Source: Linanthus parryae
Lineage: Eukaryota; Streptophyta; Magnoliopsida; Ericales; Polemoniaceae
Assembly: GCA_023055425.1 (NCBI GenBank)
Contig: JALGPY010000005.1
Span: 2,257,501-2,321,500, forward strand
Length of the DNA: 64,000 nucleotides
Direction of reading: 5' to 3'
A model generated the notes under the pieces. That model saw nothing but the letters and a program-made list of their open reading frames with translations. It ran no database searches and was not told where the DNA came from. Positions 32,517 through 44,283 of the stretch are shown here, one piece after another. Numbering within the stretch: position 1 is the stretch's first letter; the number at the start of each line of letters is the position of its first letter. Made by a program: the position numbers and the translations under genes.

Positions 32517-35500
32517 TCATGGTGAATGCTGAACCATGAGTTTGTGCTTCAAATTCCAGAATTGTGAGTTCAGCAGTGGTTTTGTGAAAATGTCAGCAAC
32601 TTGTTCTGCACTGGAAACAAAATTAACAGAGATAAGTTTTCTGAGAGCCTTTTCTCTAACAAAGTGATAGTCTAACTCTATGTGTTTTGTTCTAGCATGA
32701 AGAATGGGATTTGCAGTCATAGCTATTGCAGAAGCACTATCACACCAAAGTAAAGGTGGTTGAGAAATAAACAACTTAAGATCTTTGAATAGAATTTGGA
32801 GCCAAGAGAATTCTGCAGCTGCAGTGGCTAGAGCTCTATACTCAGCTTCTGTGGAGGATCTAGCCACTGTGGGTTGTTTTTTTGCAATCCAGTGAATAAG
32901 GTTTTGACCAAGATACACCACTAGGCCAGTGGTGCTCCTTCTATCAGTTGGGTTACCTGCCCAGTCAGCATCACTAAATGCTTGAATGGGGAGGTGCCCT
33001 TTTGTGTAAAAAATTCCATGTGTGCTAGTGCCTTTGAGGTATCTAAGTATTCTTTTGGCTGCAACTAAGTGTGTGTGTGTGGGAGCATGCATGAACTGAC
33101 ATAGGTGATTAACAGCAAAGCATATGTCTGGTCTAGTGAAAGTTAAGTACTGAAGAGCTCCAAGAAGTTGTCTATAACAAGTAACATCATCAAGAGGAGT
33201 ACCTTCTAAAGCATGAAATTTAATACCAGGAGCTAGAGGAGTGTTGCATGGTTTAGAATGAGACATGTTAAATTTTGAAAGTAAATCTGTGATATACTTA
33301 GTTTGATGCACAAAAATAGAGTCTTGAGTTCTTTTAGTTTCTAAGCCAAGAAAGTAAGTAAGATTTCCCATATTAGTCATGTCAAATTCAGAATTTAATC
33401 TTGAAACTAGATAAGAAATATATGCAGAATCACTACCTGTAAGAATTATATCATCAACATATAAAAGAAGGAGAGTGAGTTTGTTACCAGAATGCCTTAT
33501 AAATAAGGAAGAGTCTGCTCCAGAAGCTGTAAATCCAAGAGACAAGAGATGTGTAGTGAACCTCTCAAACCAAGCTCTGGGAGCTTGTTTGAGACCATAT
33601 ATGGACTTCTGTAGTTTGCAAACATAATGGGGAAACTGTTTGTTTATAAACCCTTGAGGTTGTGCCATGTAAACTGTTTCTCTAAGATGGCCATGTAAAA
33701 ATGCATTTTTGACATCAAGTTGTTGTAATTTCCAACCAAAAGTGACAGCTAGACACAAAATAACTCTAACAGTTGTATGTTTAATAACTGGGCTGAAAGT
33801 TTCATCAAAGTCTATGCCAGGTGTTTGGTGAAAACCTTTAGCAACAAGTCTAGCTTTAAACCTGGAGATAGACCCATATGGGTTATGTTTAGTTCTAAAA
33901 ACCCATTTGTTTCCCACTATGTTTGCATGAAGAGGTGGACTAACTAAAGTCCATGTATTTTGATTTATGAGACTGTTATATTCCTCAATCATAGCATTTT
34001 GCCATTGAGGGAGTTTAGAAGCCTCAGTGAAAGAAGTAGGATCTTTTGATGAAGTAATAACATTAAAACCAAGTTTTCTTTTAAAGATACCTGATTTGTT
34101 CCTTGTTTGCATGGGATGTCCTGCTGCCACAGTGGTGTTATTGTGCCTGCCTGGTGGAGTTATGTTTCTTGGCAACTCAGAGTCGTATGAAATGTCTTGA
34201 ACAGTTGCTCTGCCAATGCTGGAGTCTGAAGGTGGTTGCAGGTTGTGTGCCATGTCAGGAGTGGAAGCACCAGTGGACTGCACAGGTTGTGCCAAGCCAG
34301 AAGCTGGAGTTCCATTTGACTGCACAGGATTTGCCATTCCAGATCTTGGGACTCCAGTTGGAGGCACTGAAGACTGTGGACAAGTTCCATCACAGTTGAA
34401 GGGTCAGGACTTAGAGGGACAGTGGCAGCAGCAGTGACATCCATGTTAACTAAAGATGGTGAAGTGTAGATGGTGGTAGGACCTGGATCCAAGTCAATAG
34501 ATGAAGCAGTAGCAGAATTAGTATCAACAGTAGAGGGAACAGAAGCAGCATAAGGAAATAATGATTCATCAAATAGAACATCTCTGCTAATGTATGTTCT
34601 TTTACCAGACTTGTCATAACAGATATATCCTTTGTATTGTGATGCATAACCAAGAAAGACACATTGAGTAGTTCTAGCATCAAGTTTTGAGTTATTGTAT
34701 GGTCTTAGGTAAGGATAACAGGCACACCCAAAAACTTTTAGAAAGGAGTAGTCAGGTTTCTTGTTGAATAACAGTTCAAAAGGGGATTTGTTAGAGGTAT
34801 TCTTGCTAGGCATTCTATTAATAAGATAGACAGCAGTATCAACAGCATGAAACCACATAAATTTAGGAAGAGAAGCAGTTTGAAGAAGAGTGATTGCAGT
34901 TTCAATAATATGTCTGTGTTTTCTCTCAGCAACTCCATTTTGATGAGGAGTGTGTGGACAAGATTTCTGGTGTGCAATGCCATGTGATGATAAAATTTGT
35001 TGAAAAGTGTAAGACACATATCTCCTCCTCCACCAGTTCTAAGAACAGTAATATTATTGTTCAAAGATTTTTCAACAAGAGATTTAAACTTAGGAAATAA
35101 AGAGACAACTTCAGATTTGTGAGACATGCCAAAGAGCCAAGTAAACCTAGAGAAATCATCAATAAATAAGACATAAAATTTGTAACCATTCATAGATTTA
35201 ACAGATGAAGGACCCCAAACATCAGAATGTAAAAGCTGCAAAGGTTTTGCAGAAACAGAAGAAGATAACTTATATGGCTGTCTACACATCTTGCCTTGTA
35301 GACAGTATTGACAAACATGATCAGAAGTAAAATTGTGAAATGGAAATATTTGTGTCAAAACAGTATGTGATGGATGTCCCATCCTAGCATGCCATAAAGA
35401 AGAAGACACTTTGTGACCCAAGTAAGCTTGAGGAGAAACCATAGAAGTTTTGAAAGGAGTTGAGTGAATGGGGTACAACCCATTTTCACTCTGACCCTGA

Positions 35501-36291
35501 TATAGAACTTGACCCGTAGCTTTGTTCTGAATAAAAAATGAAGAGGCATCAAATGTGAATCTACAGTTGTGTGCAACACATAATTTGTGAACAGAAAGCA
35601 AGTTTGTAGCCAAAGAAGGAACAAGTAAAGTATGATCAAGATTAAATTGTTTATGTTGTGTGTGAAGAGTAGCAGTACCAGAATGTGTGATAGGTAGGTT
35701 TTGGCCATTACCAATGGCAACTTGATCAGATCCAGGATAAGCTTCAGCAGCAGAGAGGTTTTGGTAATCAGGAGTCATATGATTTGTGGCTCCTGTATCA
35801 GATATCCAGTACTGGGGTTGAGGATAAACAGGAGCATTGCTAGCAGCATAGGCAGTCAACTGAGTAGAGGGTTTCCTACCCTGGTATGAATAGTCCATTC
35901 TATGCCAACAATCTAAGGCAGTATGGTAGTCTAGACCACAAATTTGACAATTAACAGGAGCATTAGACCCAGTAGACTGACCATAGCTACGATTAGAAGT
36001 GTTTTGACCAGAGTGTCTACCCCTATAGTTGTCATTACGTCCTCCTCCACGGTAATTTCCAGATCTACCCCCTCTGTTGAAGTGATTGTTATCAAAACGT
36101 CCCCCTGAATGTCTACCTCCACCCCTAAATGAGTTGTTCTTGTTGGGGTATCGACCACCACCCCTTCCTCGATGACCACGAGAACCAGAGAAGTTTGAAT
36201 AATTGGCAGAGGCAGTAGAGAGAGAGGTAAAGGCAACAGTTAAATCATTTGCAGAATTTTGTTCAAACATGGTCTCTTCAGCTTTTAACAA
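32517..36291 (-). pseudogene. Copia 1 pol: protease, integrase, reverse transcriptase, RNase H
   Basis: Domains in order: Gly/Arg-rich gag end and zinc knuckle CQICGLDYHTALDC; protease WISDTGATNHM; GAG-pre-integrase LWHARMGHP...CQYC; integrase LLHSDVWGPS with DDFSRFTW, then a frame shift at RTGGGGD (near 35030), the second half continuing with HTPHQNGVAERKHRHI. A second shift lies near 34380 before the reverse transcriptase. The RT has KWVFRTKHNPYGSI, LDVKNAFLHG and the catalytic LLLYVDDIILTGS. RNase H has DADWAGNPTDRRSTTG and RSSTEAEYRAL, and the frame ends TKPLLNSQF... at 32517. All catalytic motifs of RT and RNase H are intact, so only a few lesions separate it from an active element. Confidence 0.92.
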
Positions 36292-36905
36292 AACATTAAT
36301 TCCTCGAGAGGCATAGGTGCTCCACGAGTACGAAGAGAAGATTGAAAGGGGTTAAACTCAGCAGGAAGACCCTTTAGGGTATAGAGTAACATATCTTCAT
36401 CATCGACAAAAACAGATGCAGCAGCAAGTTTATCACGTATTGTCTTGAGTTTAGACATGTATAAATCAATAGAGTCTGATTTCTTCTTGATATTTTGAAG
36501 CTCAGATTTGAGTTGCATGATGTTAGCCCTAGTAAGAGAGGCATACCTGCGCTCCAAAACAGACCAAATAGAAGCAGAAGAGGGCTGACCGATGATATGA
36601 ACTAGGGCTTCTTGAGAAAGGGTAGCGTTGAGAAGTGTCTGAACGGCCTGATCTTGTTGAATTCACTGTGCATGCGCCGGATTTGGAGAAGAAACGCCAT
36701 CACCACCAAGAAGCAGAAGTGGAGGTTCTGGAGTGGATCCATCCACAAACCCAAACACAGATTGGGTGCGAAGCACCGCAGAGATCTGGTGCTTCCATAG
36801 GAGATAGTTGGTGTTGTCTAGTTTAAATGGAACGAGGTGATTGATGTTTGAGAGAATGGAGAGGGGATTTGAGGAGGAAGACGCTGTGGTGGTTGTGAGA
36901 GACAT
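36240..36905 (-). pseudogene. Copia 1 gag
   Basis: Starts MSLTTTTASSSSNPLSI at 36905 and has the plant Copia gag phrase VPFKLDNTNYLLWKHQISAV. It continues in another frame (ANIMQLKSELQNIKKKSDSI ... YTLKGLPAEFNPF) and passes into the frame that holds the zinc knuckle and protease. At least two frame changes break it. Gag packs the element's RNA in cytoplasmic particles. Confidence 0.85.
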
Positions 36906-36970
36906 TTTTGGAGTAGCAAACGGAGAAGATGAATTCAGAAAGGGGCTTTTATAGCAGGGATCGAATTAAT

Positions 36971-36982
36971 GCTCTGATACCA
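36971..36982 (-). other. Primer-binding site (initiator tRNA-Met)
   Basis: On the minus strand TGGTATCAGAGC directly follows the LTR end CTTATCA. This is the standard plant Copia primer site. Confidence 0.92.
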
Positions 36983-37384
36983 TGATAAGATTCAAAGAAC
37001 ACAAAGAGATAATAGAAAACTGAAACGATTTGTATTGATTTGATCAAGAACAAGGTTCATATGAATCTCAAGAACAGAGACGGGAAAATCTAAAGGTTTT
37101 CCATAGAAACCCTAGAGCCACAGGAGGTTGTAAATACACGGTGAATCCAACGGTCTCATTTGTGACCGTTGGATTGATACACTGAACAGTCATTAGCAGA
37201 GATGCCTAGCTAGTTTGATGAGTTTGCAAAATAGTCCTTACAAATTATATTTCAGCACTTGGACTTTGCAGTAGATGACTGAGACATCCCTGGGCTGGTT
37301 TATCTTTAGCAGAAATGAATTGGGCTTGAGTTCTTTGGGCTGGGATCATCTGGGCTGGACCTTTCAACAGCAGTTCTTCTATTA
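36983..37384 (-). repeat. 5' LTR of Copia 1
   Basis: 402 bp. Followed on the element's own strand by TGGTATCAGAGC, the initiator-Met tRNA primer site (plus 36971-36982). It should hold the promoter. Confidence 0.92.
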
Positions 37385-37559
37385 AACCGCCGGCCCCGTT
37401 AGCTGCTCCACTGGTCAATGGGAGGGAATGGTTGACATTGACAACTAGCATTAGTATTACTACTTTGTTAGGGTCAGGCCGGTTCACAAACAAAAAATGG
37501 AATATGGTATCTCACTTAAAAAAGCTAAACTGATGAGATTCACTGGTTGTTGTTGGTTA

Positions 37560-37817
37560 CCACTCTGTCCCACCTCTTCATCCCCAATTTGACTTTTACC
37601 ACTATTCACTGGTTCACTTTGACTAAGTGATTTGAATAGCAAAATGATGCAATTTTTAAACAATTTTTTCGTGGTGTTGTAGAGTTCAAGTTGCTCTATA
37701 ACACGGTGGAAAAATAATCAAACAATCTTATCATTTTGATATCAAAATCACTCGGTCAAAGTGATCCAGATACGAGTCAAAAAGTCGAGATGGGGAGGAA
37801 GAGGTGAGACGGAGTGG
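37560..37817. mobile_element. Stowaway-like MITE, copy 1
   Basis: Inverted ends of about 65 bp: CCACTCTGTCCCACCTCTTC at the left and, reversed, CCACTCCGTCTCACCTCTTC at the right. TA lies on both sides (37558-37559, 37818-37819). Terminal form and TA target fit the Stowaway (Tc1/mariner) group. A related element is at 54530. It lies upstream of the first beta-glucosidase gene, about 180 bp from its start. Confidence 0.75.
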
Positions 37818-37956
37818 TAGATGGGATTCTCCAAAAGAGTAAAAGACGACAAAGCAGTTAAGTCCAACAACTTGGGTGGTCACATGAGAGCCTAGCATTT
37901 TTCAATGGTAGGGCTCACTCATTCATTAGCCTAATCAGTTACAGAATTTGAAACTT

Positions 37957-38023
37957 GAAGAAGAAGAAGAAGAAGAAGAAGAAGAAGAAGAAGAAGGAGA
38001 TGATGATGATGATGATGATGATG
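37957..38023 (+). repeat. (GAA)n and (ATG)n microsatellites at the beta-glucosidase 1 start
   Basis: A GAA run of about 13 units passes at 38000 into eight consecutive ATG triplets. The ATGs are in frame with the gene, so the protein may begin with one to eight Met residues. The sister gene has only a short GAA run and one ATG. Confidence 0.85.
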
Positions 38024-38233
38024 GCTATTAGTAGTAGCATCAGGGTCTGGTGTGCTCTTTGTCCATTATTATTCGCAATCCTGATGCTTCATTTAGTGAC
38101 AGAGCCAGTGCCCTGCGCAGAAGCCTCCTATTCCAGAAGTGACTTCCCCTCTCCTCCCCAATTCGTCTTTGGTTCCGGAACTTCAGCTTATCAGGTTCTG
38201 TGTGTGTGCGTGCGTGTGCGTGTGTGTGTGCGT

Positions 38234-38279
<46 letters not shown>

Positions 38280-41145
38280 CCTTATTATTCATTCAGGAGA
38301 GAAGCTGATGAATTGATACTGATTTTTATCAAGTGTAGTATGAGGGAGCTGCATCTGAAGACGGAAGGACTCCGAGCATTTGGGACACTTTCACTCATGC
38401 TGGTCTGTTTCCATCCATCCATCTGATGTATTCTGAATGAAGAAAATGACAATTGTTTGATTTTGACAAAGCTAGTAGTACCTTAAAAAAAAAAAGTTCA
38501 GTAATTTGAAGGTGAGTTATTGATTCAGACCTGTATTGACAGGATACAGTCATGGAGCCACAGGGGATATAGCTTGTGATGGCTACCACAAATACAAGGT
38601 TTCATTTTCGAGTACTTTTTTATTGTTCTTGGTGGTTGTCTCTCCAATATTTGTCCATTTGCACATTTTCTTATTTTGGTTATATATATGTGTGTGATCT
38701 ATCACCAGGATGATGTCCAAATTATGGTCAAAACTGGCCTGGAGGCTTACCGGTTTTCCATCTCATGGTCCAGGCTTATCCCAAGTACTACTACTATCAC
38801 CATCTTTTTTTGATGAAATTTTAGTCTTCATGATTCCTTTCCTCCATTGATGAATCTGATAATATTTTCTTTTTCTAGATGGAAGAGGACCTGTTAACCA
38901 AAAGGGTTTAGACTATTACAACAATGTCATCAACGAGCTCATCAAACATGGTTAATAAAAGCAAATTTACAGCAATAGTATGAGCGACGAGGCATTTTCT
39001 TCTGTTCTTGACATAGTTACTGTCATCTCTTATCATTCCAGGAATCCAACCACATGTTACATTACATCACATCGACTTACCTCAGGTTCTTGAAGATGAA
39101 TACCAAGGATGGCTTAGTCGGAAAATAGTGTACCAATTTCACCTCACACCAGCTTTTGTTTCCACTCTTTGCATCATTTGCTGTGGGCATCTAGTGAATG
39201 AAACCATAATTTTTGGGTAATGCAGGAAGGACTTCACAGCATATGCTGATGTGTGCTTCAGAGAATTTGGTGACAGGATTAGGCACTGGACGACGGTGAA
39301 TGAGGCCAACATATTTGTCTCTGGTGGATATGATTTGGGGATAATACCCCCTAATCGGTGCTCTCCTCCGTTTGGAGCATTCAACTGTTCCAAGGGGAAT
39401 TCCTCAACTGAGCCGTATATTGCTACTCACCATATCTTGCTGGCACATGCTTCTGCTGTTAGATTGTACAAGACAAAGTACCAGGTATATCACATGAGCT
39501 TCTTTGTTCTAGTTTCAGGCTTTTACTTATGGCCTTATCATCGCTACTGAGTGTTGAGAATCATTGCTTGTCCCACATCGGCACTCTGTTTGCTTCGCAT
39601 GTGCATAATAAGATATTTCAGCTACTCCCCTCATTGCCTGGGTTTTGAGGTGGAACTCCAGGATCCTTAACATGGTATCAGAGCCTTGTTCTGTCGATCC
39701 GTCCGACCATGGTCCTGTCTGTCTGTTTCCGTGTTTCTGTAAACACAGAGATCGTGATATCTGCTTAAAACTTGTTGATACAGGCAAAACAACAAGGATA
39801 TATAGGAATAAATCTGTATGTGCTTTGGCCTGTTCCCCAAACGAAAGCAATAGAAGACGTCATTGCAGCAAAAAGATACAAGGACCTCCTTATTGGGTGG
39901 TAAGTCTGAAATTTGTTAGTATCCCCATTTAAGGTCATCATTGTTTGGTCACAATCCTTGATTTGTATCCCCATTTAAGGTCATCATTGTTTGGTCACAA
40001 TCCTTGATTTGTCCTTGTGAATTTCCTCTTGTAGGTATCTTGATCCCCTAGTGTTTGGAGACTATCCTGACATAATGAAGAAGAATGCCGGCTCAAGACT
40101 TCCGGCTTTTACCAGGGCTGAGTCTAGACTCATCAAAGGTTCCTTTGATTTTGTTGGGCTGAACCATTACAACATAGTTTCAGTTAAAGATCGGAGTTTG
40201 GGTACAAATGGAACAGACTATAATGAAGATGCTGCAGTGGAGTATCACTGTAAGTTACTTGTAATATCTGGTCCCATATCTGAAATTTGTGAATTAGAAG
40301 ATGTCTGGTATATTGTAAACCTTGTGGGTTACTGCTAGCACTTTCGAGGCTATAATCATTTTTTCCTGGGGGTATGCTGGGATAGTAATCTCCTCTTGTA
40401 TCTAACTAGTATCTTGGTTCTTGTAGTTGACCCAAATGCCGGCTCGTCAGCTGAGGTAATCAAGCTCAAAACAAGTTGGTGAAGTTGGTTAATACTTGGA
40501 AATTTTACCATCCTACTGATAAACTAGTCTGTTGATTCAGTATCCTATTACACCATATAGTTTGCAAGAAGTTTTGGAGTACATCAAGAATTTCTATGGC
40601 AACATCCCTATATACATCCATGAAAATGGTCTATCTATCTCTCTTTCTCTTTGTGAGTGTGCGTGTGTGTGAGCAATCCTGATCAAATGTCCGCGACACA
40701 AATTTCACACCAAATAGTTTTGGGCAGGTCAAAGAACGAGGAAGAATGTAACATTCAGTGATCAACCAAGGGTGGAATATTTACAGGGTTACGTTGGGAG
40801 TTTGCTTGATGCTTTGAGGTAAGAAAGTTGACATTTCCCCATTGTCCGCTTTTTTTACTTGACGTAGCTACTGATTTGGCCTTTTTGATAAATTTCAAAA
40901 GGAATGGATCAAACACCTTAGGCTACTTCTACTGGTCCTTCATGGATTTGTTCGAGATTTTTGATGGCTATAATGCATCATTCGGGCTGTACTACGTAGA
41001 TTTGAATGACAACGCATTGACAAGACACCCTAAGCTCTCTGCACATTGGTACGCCGATTTCTTGAAGAGAAACATGACGGGTATTCATGGCGCCGTTGAA
41101 ATTGAAGAGAAGATGTTGCCTTCAGAAGCTGCTTTTTCTCAGTAA
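38000..41145 (+). CDS. Beta-glucosidase 1, GH1 family (BGLU11-like), 13 exons
   Basis: A secreted glycoside hydrolase family 1 enzyme that cleaves (or transfers) beta-glucose from small glycosides. Exons: 38021-38194 (from 38000 if the first ATG is used), 38339-38402, 38543-38598, 38709-38784, 38879-38950, 39042-39129, 39226-39484, 39784-39899, 40035-40249, 40427-40455, 40541-40628, 40728-40818, 40902-41145. All phases fit, giving 523 residues from the last ATG. A signal peptide ends near PVPCAEA, then [17 protein letters not shown] opens the barrel. The acid/base motif is TVNEANIF (usual TxNEP; Pro is Ala here) and the nucleophile motif IYIHENG is intact. The C-terminal [12 protein letters not shown] is the variant form of this subfamily, where canonical enzymes have DNFEW. 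The glycone site GYD.GI.PP.RC is kept. It looks functional; substrate unknown. Confidence 0.9.
38195..38279 (+). repeat. (GT)n microsatellite in beta-glucosidase 1 intron 1
   Basis: GT with some GC units from about 38199 to 38279, beginning immediately after the splice donor. It includes many GT dinucleotides that could serve as alternative donors. Confidence 0.8.
39552..39684 (+). mobile_element. Short Copia/TRIM-type LTR with primer site in beta-glucosidase 1 intron 7
   Basis: TGTTGAG at 39552 opens a 121-bp LTR-like segment that ends CTTAACA at 39672 and is followed at once by TGGTATCAGAGC, the Met-tRNA primer site. TGTCCCACATCGG lies near its start, a phrase common in plant LTRs of this kind. 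No second LTR or coding part follows, so it is a truncated insertion. The sister gene's intron 7 is under 100 bp and lacks it. Confidence 0.7.
39919..40012 (+). repeat. 47-bp direct duplication in beta-glucosidase 1 intron 8
   Basis: Two identical adjacent units starting TATCCCCATTTAAGGTCATC, just before the exon 9 acceptor region. Confidence 0.85.
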
Positions 41146-42199
41146 TGATGCAACCAAGTATGGTGAAGTTTGCCAGTATTTGAGTAGAAATGCAATTGCA
41201 ATTACTATGTTGTAAATCCAATCTTGCATACAAAATTTGCTATTTGTTCCAATCCTTTCCACACAGTGTAGTATGATTGTGTAAACAATAACATTTTTCA
41301 ATATTTGATACTATTATATGATACCTTGCACCAAATACTTCTTACATGTCTTTCTCTTAGTGCCATAAGTTAGATTCTTTTCTGTATCATGACATCCTAA
41401 TCTAGTAAGGAGGAGAGAACCTGGTTTCTGTATCAGTTTGGCTGAAATTTTCTATGCCTTAGATTCGTGAACATGGACGTGGTTTGTGTACCTCTACGCA
41501 CCAATTTCTACTCCTAAGAGGCATAGTATAAAGATTCTTTTGGCAAATCTGTAGAAGTTTGTCATAGTAGTACATGTTGCAAAGTCTTGAGGTTTATTAT
41601 CTCTTTCATAAGTGTGGAGAAGAGGAAGAAGATGACCATTGCTGTATGGGTTTTTGCTATTTGCGCTGCTTCATTCTATGGCAGAAGGCGCCGATACCTT
41701 GGCATAAGTGACTTTTTTCCATCCCATCCCAGTTGTGTTTTCTTCAATATGTCAGGAGTGGAGAATATTTCTTATGTCTGGCAAATCAGTTTGTTTGAGG
41801 GTTGGGTCGAATCGTGTGGGTCAGAACCGGGTTGACCCTAACTTGGTCCGTTTCTGCATGTTTGTCTTTGTGGGAAAATGTTCGACGCTGAAAAGTATTT
41901 TAGTAGTATTAAATTTTTTAGGCGGGTTATCAAGCCTATTATCGCCAAAAAAGGAATATCACTTTTTGATGGACGACAAGCAGTCTTTTTTTCTTTGGCT
42001 CCAAGATGACAAGGGGTTAAATCCAAAACTTGGGAGGGAGGTTATATGAGAGCCTAGCATTTTTCAATGGAGGAGCTCACTCATTAGCCATTACCCAAAA
42101 TAAATTTCCATTACTCAAAATAAAAAGCTCACTCATTAGCCTGATCAGTTACAGAATTAGAAACTCTGTATTCACACATGCTTTGAAGAAGAAGAAGAT
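41146..42199. other. Spacer between the beta-glucosidase genes, with promoter of gene 2
   Basis: The first part is the 3' UTR and downstream DNA of gene 1. A segment around 41630-41720 (AAGATGACCATT ... CATAAGTGAC) resembles 46845-46945 behind gene 2, so the tandem duplication unit included the 3' flank. Bases 42040-42190 resemble 37890-37965 in front of gene 1 (GAGAGCCTAGCATTTTTCAA, CTCACTCATTAGCC, ATCAGTTACAGAATT), the shared proximal promoter. In gene 2 the CTCACTCATTAGCC word occurs twice. No other gene seen. Confidence 0.6.
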
Positions 42200-44240
42200 A
42201 TGGCTACTAGTAGCAGTATTAGGTACTGGTTTGTGCTGCTGTCATTCGCAATTCTGATTCATTTAGTGACAGAGCCAGTGCTCTGCGCCAAGGCCTCCTA
42301 CTCCAGAAGTGACTTCCCCTCTCCTCCCCAATTCGTTTTCGGTTCTGGAACTTCAGCTTATCAGGTTCTCTCTCTTTATCTCTCTCTGTGACCTTATTAT
42401 TCATTCAGGAGAGAAGCTGATGAATGAATGAATGCTGATTTTCTATCAACTGTAGTATGAGGGAGCGGCGTTTGAAGACGGAAGGACTCCGAGCATTTGG
42501 GACACTTTCACTCATGCTGGTCTGTTTCATTCATCTGAAGATGAATTCTGAATGAAGATGGCAATTCTTTGGTTTTCTCTTCCTTCTCCTTTACCCCAAA
42601 TAGTATAACTTAGGGTTACTAAGACAAAGCTTGCACCTGTATGCCCCTTTTGGGTAAAATACAAGAAATTGGGTACAAGGCATATACATAGGATATGATG
42701 GTTTTTCAATATTTGGTTAGGTCCGGATAAGAGGCAGGATATGTAATACAATAATGTGTGTGGTAGTGCAGAATTAGTGGTGGGATGTGTGCATATTATT
42801 TACCTTTTTTTTTACAACTTCAATGAACAACCGGATAAAATGCTTACTGTACACCAGATATCTAATCCAGAATCTAATCCACAAGGTTTACTATATACAA
42901 GATATCTAAGATATTACAACCCCTCTCACTTTATACACATCTAATCCACAATATCTCGATGTGGGACGGGATATTACAACTTATCCCTATACCCCTTTCC
43001 TTATACTTTACCCAAATAAGGCCCACCCCACATGTTTGTTTGAAACAACCTTACTGGTTGTTCAAAGAAAAATACATGTGATAATAATGTAAGTCCTTAG
43101 TTTGAGGGTGAGTTATTGATTTAGACTTCTATTGGCAGGAAACACTCATGGAGCCACAGGGGACATAGCTTGTGATGGCTACCACAAATACAAGGTTACA
43201 TTTTCTAGTACTTTTTATTGTTATTGTGTCTCTCCAATATTGTCCATAAATACTTTCTTATTTTGGATTTGTGTGTGTAATCTATCACCAGGATGATGTT
43301 CAGCTTATGGTCGAAACAGGCCTGGAGGCTTACCGGTTTTCCATCTCATGGTCCAGGCTTCTCCCAAGTACAATCACCGTATTTCAATCGATGAAATTTT
43401 AGTGTTTATGATTCCTCCTTGTAGAGCTGTCAAATGGCCCCGTCCAGTCTGGGTCCGGCCCAGCTGAAGGAGGACCACTGGGTTTGGTCCGGGTCCCAGT
43501 CTGGGCCTAGAAGCCAGAACCCTAGGACCAGCCCGACCCACAGGACCGGACCCCTGTGAGTTGGCTGGTTCAGGGGCGGGCCCGTCTAACCCCATGGGCT
43601 TTATTTTGATTTTGTTAAAAAATGTATACTACTATTATGTATTTAGCGGCCGGTCTGGTCATGGGCGGGCTAGTCCCGCACTTGTCCCTATTGTGGGCTT
43701 GCTGTGGGCCAGGTCGGGTCAAGCCGCTCCCAACGTTCTGAACCAGCCTAGACCGCTACCTAGGCGGGCTATGGCCGGTCCTGGGCCGGCCAGGTTCGCC
43801 CTTGATCCAGGCCAGTCTGGGCCAGTTGGCGGTCCTCGGGCCCACTTGAAAGCTCTACCTCCTTTGATGACCCCTGTTTCCATTTTTTCTTCTTTTTTCT
43901 AGATGGAAGAGGTCCTGTGAATCAGAAGGCTTTACAGTTTTACAACAACGTCATCAACGAGCTCGTCAAACATGGTATGGTTAAGTACTTGAAATAAGCA
44001 ATCTTCCATCATAACTTTTGCAACCTTTTGGGGTAGCATTTTCTTCTGTTCCTAACATAGTATCTTTGTCATCCCAGGAATTCAACCTCATGTTACGTTC
44101 AATCACATTGACTTACCTCAGATTCTTGAAGACGAATACGAAGGATGGCTTAGTCGGAAAATAGTGTACCATTTTCACCTCACACCAGCTTTTGTTTCCA
44201 CACCTTGCAGTATCCGTCGTGAACATCTTGTGAACAGAAC

Positions 44241-44283
<43 letters not shown>

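Larger units (their letters stand above)
32095..37384 (-). mobile_element. Ty1/Copia retrotransposon 1, near complete
   Basis: Two LTRs (32095-32503 and 36983-37384) enclose a 4.5-kb minus-strand internal region with gag, protease, integrase, reverse transcriptase and RNase H in Copia order. The element is flanked by the perfect 5-bp target duplication AACCG (32090-32094 and 37385-37389), so it inserted as a unit and has not recombined. Read on its own strand the LTR runs from TAATAG to CTTATCA. The LTRs are nearly identical except for one patch, so the insertion is fairly young, but frame shifts in gag and pol make it non-autonomous. Confidence 0.93.

Noticed and set aside
34103..34683. Open frames on the plus strand and extra minus frames over Copia 1 pol
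   Set aside because: Shadows of the integrase/RT frames in other phases.
37955..38308. Open frame starting with a poly-lysine run
   Set aside because: The lysines come from the (GAA)n tract upstream of the first ATG at 38000 and no ATG precedes them. The frame's end runs into the (GT)n intron.
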